This document shows positions 60,759-64,000 of a stretch of DNA of 64,000 nucleotides, piece by piece; the stretch's first letter is position 1, and each line of letters begins with the position of its first letter. The DNA is from Candidatus Vagococcus giribetii (GTDB taxonomy: Bacteria; Bacillota; Bacilli; Lactobacillales; Vagococcaceae), in assembly GCF_017316185.1 (NCBI RefSeq), contig NZ_JAFLVX010000035.1, positions 1 to 64,000 on the forward strand. The letters are read 5' to 3'. The notes beneath the pieces were generated by a model, which did no database searches, was not told where the DNA came from, and saw only the letters and a program-made list of their open reading frames with translations. The position numbers and the translations under genes were made by a program.

Positions 60759-62013
60759 AACCAGTTTAGAATACGCAAAAGAGCAAGATAAACAAGATGA
60801 TTTAAGAAAATATCGAGATTTATTTTATATTCAAGAAGATTCAATCTATATGGATGGTAACTCTCTGGGAATGGCGTCAAAACCTGCAGTGGAAAAACTA
60901 GATGAGATGGTCAATCGCTGGAAAAATGAAGGGGTCATTGCTTGGAATGATTTGTATTTATATGCAGAAAAAATAGGTAGCATGATGGCTCCTTTAGTCA
61001 ATGCAGATGCAGACGAAGTGACGATTGTAGGGAGTACAACGAGTAACATTCATCAAGCTTTGGCGACATTTTATCAACCAACGGAGAAGCGTTATAAAAT
61101 TATGGTTGATGATATTAACTTTCCAACAGATCGCTACGCAGTTGATAGTATCGTACGCTTGAAGGGGTATGATGTGGAAGAAGCAGTTAAAGTCATAAAA
61201 AGTCCTGATGGAGAGTTTATTGATGAAGAGGCGATTATTGCTGGTATGACTGATGACGTAGCTGTTATTTTATTACCTACAGTCTTGTACCGTAGCGCTC
61301 AAATTATAGACATGAAACGTTTAGCTGAAGAGGCTCATAAACGAGGTATTTATATTGGTTTTGACTTATGCCATGCTATTGGCGCTATTGAAATGGATTT
61401 TAAAGAAGTGCAACCAGATTTTGCTGTTTGGTGTACGTATAAGTATTTAAATGGGGGCTTTGGCTCTTGTGCCGGACTTTATATCAATCGCAAACATTTT
61501 GAGATGATGCCAGGACTTAATGGTTGGTTTGGTAATAAAAATGCCACACAGTTCCAATTGAAACAAGAGTTTGAGCATGAAAAAAATGCGAGTGGTTGGC
61601 AAATAGGAACGCCTTCAGTGTTCAATATGGCGCCTTTAGAAGGCTCTTTAGAAGTATTTAATGAGTTAGGAATGCCAAGGATTAGAGAAAAATCACTTCA
61701 CATTACAGCCTACCTCATGTATTTGATAGATACGAAATTGAAAAAATTTGGTTATAGCTATGGAAATAGTACAGTTGATGAAAAGCGTGGAGGACATGTT
61801 TGTCTACAACACGATGAAGCTTACCGAATCGCAGCGGCTCTGAGAGATAATGGTGTGGTACCAGATTTTAGAGAACCTAATGTGATTCGACTTGCCCCAA
61901 TTGCTTTATATACGTCTTATGAGGAAGTCTACCTAGTAGTTGAAATTCTAGAAAAAATTGTAAAAGAAAAAATTTATGAGAACTATAGCGCAGAAAGAAC
62001 TGCAGTTGTTTAA
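60742..62013 (+). CDS. kynU: Kynureninase
   Basis: A 423-aa PLP enzyme that cleaves L-kynurenine to anthranilate and L-alanine. PLP-binding Lys234 lies in WCTYKYLNGG, Asp208 in GFDLCHAIGA, with YMDGNSLG at the N terminus and WQIGTPSVFNMAPL later, all typical of KynU. ATG 60742 follows TTGGAGGAA inside the MFS gene. No kynurenine-forming enzymes (TDO, formamidase) are nearby, so the substrate should come from outside. Confidence 0.93.
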   Translation: MSRTFETSLEYAKEQDKQDDLRKYRDLFYIQEDSIYMDGNSLGMASKPAVEKLDEMVNRWKNEGVIAWNDLYLYAEKIGSMMAPLVNADADEVTIVGSTTSNIHQALATFYQPTEKRYKIMVDDINFPTDRYAVDSIVRLKGYDVEEAVKVIKSPDGEFIDEEAIIAGMTDDVAVILLPTVLYRSAQIIDMKRLAEEAHKRGIYIGFDLCHAIGAIEMDFKEVQPDFAVWCTYKYLNGGFGSCAGLYINRKHFEMMPGLNGWFGNKNATQFQLKQEFEHEKNASGWQIGTPSVFNMAPLEGSLEVFNELGMPRIREKSLHITAYLMYLIDTKLKKFGYSYGNSTVDEKRGGHVCLQHDEAYRIAAALRDNGVVPDFREPNVIRLAPIALYTSYEEVYLVVEILEKIVKEKIYENYSAERTAVV

Positions 62014-62156
62014 TACGTAGATTATTAGTAAAATTTGTGAAAGTCAAAAGCTTTATCTATCAATCTTTAAGGCTGTTCACGTTAGAATTAAAACGATTTC
62101 ATACTAGTTTATCTAAAAAAAGAGTGCTATACTCTAGCCATAACTTAATATTAGAA

Positions 62157-62229
62157 ACATTTGGGGTGCGTAAAAGCTGAGATAATACCCATTGAATCTG
62201 CTCCAGTTAGTACTGGCGAAGAGAAATGT
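62157..62229 (+). promoter_or_regulatory. TPP riboswitch (THI element)
   Basis: Conserved elements in order: GGGGTGC, GCTGAGA, ACCC, TGAATCTGCTCCAGTTAGTACTGG split over the P4/P5 arm, and GCGAAGAGAAA. The outer helix is ACATTT (62157-62162) with AAATGT (62224-62229). It precedes ykoE and thus regulates thiamine-precursor uptake. A TATACT at 62128-62133 may be the -10. Confidence 0.96.
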
Positions 62230-62291
62230 ATTCAATGAACGTTGAACAAGGAGTCTATTGTTTAACTTGCAAGATTAATTCTGTCTTAACA

Positions 62292-62319
62292 CCCTACCAA
62301 TTTTTTGGTGGGGTTTTTT
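62292..62319 (+). terminator. TPP-controlled terminator
   Basis: CCCTACCAA (62292-62300) pairs with TTGGTGGGG (62305-62313, one G-U pair), six Ts follow. Expected expression platform of the riboswitch. Confidence 0.88.
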
Positions 62320-62361
62320 AGTTGAATTGGAGTCATGTGAGTCACTAGATGCTTAGGGATG

Positions 62362-62398
62362 CCTTCTTTTGTTTCTGCATTAGGGAAATAAAAGGAGG
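62362..62398 (+). promoter_or_regulatory. Possible Shine-Dalgarno-sequestering hairpin
   Basis: CCTTCTTTT (62362-62370) can pair over nine positions (one G-U) with AAAAGGAGG (62390-62398), the ribosome site of ykoE. It would mask it on read-through RNA. Confidence 0.45.
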
Positions 62399-62406
62399 TA
62401 TTTTTT

Positions 62407-62970
62407 TTGAGTTCAAAATGGTCAGTACAAGATGTGGTTTTACTAGGATTTCTAGCTTTTTTATTCGGTGGTGTCTTTATGGGGGCAGGTTTTTTATATG
62501 CCATGTTATCCGCAGCGTTAACACCTTTAGGACTAGCTCCATTTGCGAATGAAATTTTGTTTGGAATGTGGACAATGGCAGCACCTATGGCGGGGATGTT
62601 GATTCCTAAAAAAGGAAGCTCTATTTTGGGAGAATTGTTAGCTGCATTAGCAGAAATGCTTTACGGGTCTTATTTTGGTCCTGGTGTATTGATTTCAGGA
62701 TTCTTCCAAGGCTTAGGGACTGAATTAGGTTTTATGGCAACTAAATACAAACGTTATGATACGTTGCCTTTAATATATGGAGCGATTGGTACAACGGTAC
62801 TAAGTTTTGGCTATGAGTACTTCAAAATGGGGTACGGAACGTTTGGTATCGGAATGATAATTAGTTTATTTGTTGTTAGACTATTATCTGTTTTCTTCTT
62901 TGGTGTGGTCATGGTTTCTTTAGTGATGAAGAGCTACAATCGTGTTCAACAATTAGCTGGTGCTAGATAA
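62407..62970 (+). CDS. ykoE: YkoE, ECF S component for hydroxymethylpyrimidine/thiamine
   Basis: A 187-aa membrane protein with about six segments (LLGFLAFLFGGVFMGAGFLY, NEILFGMWTMAAPMAGML, LLAALAEMLYGSYFGPGVLISGFFQGLGTELGF), the YkoE pattern. TTG start at 62407, eight bases after AAAGGAGG. It follows a TPP riboswitch and overlaps the ATPase gene (TAATG), as in ykoEDC operons. Confidence 0.93.
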   Translation: MSSKWSVQDVVLLGFLAFLFGGVFMGAGFLYAMLSAALTPLGLAPFANEILFGMWTMAAPMAGMLIPKKGSSILGELLAALAEMLYGSYFGPGVLISGFFQGLGTELGFMATKYKRYDTLPLIYGAIGTTVLSFGYEYFKMGYGTFGIGMIISLFVVRLLSVFFFGVVMVSLVMKSYNRVQQLAGAR

Positions 62971-64000
62971 TGACAAAGGTATTGCTTAATCAGCTGAGTT
63001 TTAAAAGAGAAGAACAGGTAATCTTTCAACAAGTTGATCATGAATTTGAAACAGGATCGTTTACGTTGTTAAGAGGAGACAGTGGTTGTGGTAAGTCAAC
63101 TCTCTTAAGATTAATTTCTGGATTTACTGATTTATCCTATGAGGGAAGCATTGTGATTAACGGTAAAAAACAAGGAAGTCTGTCTACCTATGAAAAAGCC
63201 TCTCAAGTCGGAATGGTCTTTCAAAAACCCAATACTCAATTTACGATGAGAAGTTTGCGAAGAGAAATCACCTTTGCTTTAGAAAATCTTTCACTAGGTT
63301 ATGAGGCTATTCAGGGACGGATGGAAAAAGCAGTTCATTTAACGAATACAGCTCATTTATTGGATCGAGAAATTGTTTCCTTATCTGATGGGGAAAAACA
63401 AAGAGCATCATTGACAGTTCTTTTAGCAATGGATGCTCCCGTTTTACTCTTAGATGAACCATTTGCTAGTATTGATAGTTCTTCAAGGCATCAATTGATT
63501 CATCTCTTAGGTAAATTAAGAGATTTAGGAAAGACAATTATCTTATGTGATCATGATTTAGTTGGTTACGAAGGAGTAGTAGATGAGGTTATCACCTTAA
63601 CGCAAAGAGGGTTAAGAAAAGAGTCTATCTCTTTATTAGGGAGACATGAAAAGCCTCAGTTATCACGAGTTAGATCAAGTAAATCAACCTTACTAGAATT
63701 TCAACAAGTCTCTTATCAGCAGGGGAAAAGAGAGTTGTTAGAAGCAACTAATTATTCGTTTAATCAAGGCATTACAACGATAACTGGAGACAATGGTGTT
63801 GGAAAGTCAACCCTGTTTAGAGCGATTATCCAACAGCAACGTTATCAGGGAAAGATGTTTTTTGAGGACAGGCGAATGAAGAAAAGAAAAGCTCTCTATA
63901 AAGAAGTCACTTTAGCAGTCCAAGAAGCAGCTCATCAGTTTATTCAACTAACACCTCGAGAAGAGTTGGTATTTAATAGTCATCTGAGCCAAGAGATGAA
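62970..64000 (+). CDS. ykoD: YkoD, double ECF ATPase (partial, cut by window end)
   Basis: The open frame starts at ATG 62970, overlapping the ykoE stop, and runs off the window after about 343 codons. First ABC domain: Walker A GDSGCGKST, Q-loop VFQKPNTQF, signature LSDGEKQRASL, Walker B VLLLDEPFAS. Second domain begins LLEFQQVSYQQGKREL with Walker A GDNGVGKST. YkoD-type proteins carry both ECF ATPases in one chain. The transmembrane partner (ykoC) is expected after the end. Confidence 0.93.
   Translation, partial: MTKVLLNQLSFKREEQVIFQQVDHEFETGSFTLLRGDSGCGKSTLLRLISGFTDLSYEGSIVINGKKQGSLSTYEKASQVGMVFQKPNTQFTMRSLRREITFALENLSLGYEAIQGRMEKAVHLTNTAHLLDREIVSLSDGEKQRASLTVLLAMDAPVLLLDEPFASIDSSSRHQLIHLLGKLRDLGKTIILCDHDLVGYEGVVDEVITLTQRGLRKESISLLGRHEKPQLSRVRSSKSTLLEFQQVSYQQGKRELLEATNYSFNQGITTITGDNGVGKSTLFRAIIQQQRYQGKMFFEDRRMKKRKALYKEVTLAVQEAAHQFIQLTPREELVFNSHLSQEM

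Noticed and set aside
62349-62552. Small plus-strand frame overlapping the ykoE leader and start
   Set aside because: No ribosome site; overlaps the riboswitch leader and ykoE in another frame; Phe/Cys-rich sequence does not look like a protein.
1-64000. Insertion sequences, prophage, tRNA or rRNA genes
   Set aside because: No transposase, integrase, phage structural gene, cloverleaf-forming stretch or rRNA-like segment was recognised.

Overview
The window reads as chromosome of a low-GC, facultatively anaerobic member of the Lactobacillales, most likely Enterococcaceae and possibly Vagococcus. Reasons: AT-rich DNA with strong AGGAGG ribosome sites; a type II-A CRISPR array; many PTS permeases; a sigma-54-dependent LevR-type activator with a near-perfect -24/-12 promoter, a combination lacking in Streptococcus but usual in Enterococcus and Listeria relatives; and a kduI/kduD route rather than the dhuI/dhuD route of streptococci. 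The genus is inference. I see no rRNA, tRNA, insertion sequence or prophage.

Layout. 1-480: the trailer end of a type II-A CRISPR array, with its cas genes upstream of the window. 580-3425: a manganese (yybP-ykoY) riboswitch and a P-type cation ATPase. 3514-6956: a histidine phosphatase, an unknown protein, and a MarR regulator with an MDR efflux pump. 7006-29628: a large glycosaminoglycan-disaccharide catabolic region. An IclR regulator faces the unsaturated-uronate branch (kduI, kduD, MFS, kdgA, kdgK, a lectin-like protein). A LevR/sigma-54 system drives ugl plus a mannose-family PTS, YajC and an intracellular heparinase II/III-like enzyme. A GntR regulator controls a second mannose-family PTS and agaS-lacD-lacC, which process the amino sugar. 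29760-32912: housekeeping genes (rluF-like, yebC, truA, metal-dependent hydrolase). 32955-33650: a secreted, possibly sortase-like protein.

33753-36720: a LicT-type antiterminator with RNA antiterminator sites before itself and before a beta-glucoside-type PTS. 36745-43226: an RpiR regulator divergent from a PTS, a leaderless sulfatase, an anaerobic sulfatase-maturating radical SAM enzyme, a TauE-type exporter and an aerobic formylglycine-generating enzyme. This last operon is the most striking system here: one sulfatase with two chemically different maturases. 43278-48031 (minus strand): a sugar-type ABC importer without ATPase, fused in operon with a MenA-like UbiA prenyltransferase and a leaderless NMT1/THI5-fold protein, an odd combination.

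48204-57488: a pseudouridine synthase, an ECF S component, a quinone-oxidoreductase-like enzyme, a hormone-sensitive-lipase-type hydrolase, a ROK kinase, two AraC regulators, an MFS carrier and an esterase. 57590-62013: an Lrp regulator divergent from alanine dehydrogenase, an MFS carrier and kynureninase, which together look like a kynurenine-scavenging module. 62157-64000: a TPP riboswitch followed by ykoE and the start of ykoD (thiamine-precursor ECF transporter), cut by the window end.

How it fits together: glycan fragments from host matrix (chondroitin or hyaluronan type) would enter through the PTS systems. Ugl would release the unsaturated uronate, which goes through KduI-KduD-KdgK-KdgA to pyruvate and glyceraldehyde-3-phosphate. 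The amino sugar would go through AgaS-LacC-LacD, and sulfate groups would be removed by the cytosolic sulfatase. No extracellular polysaccharide lyase and no N-acetylhexosamine-6-phosphate deacetylase is present in the window.
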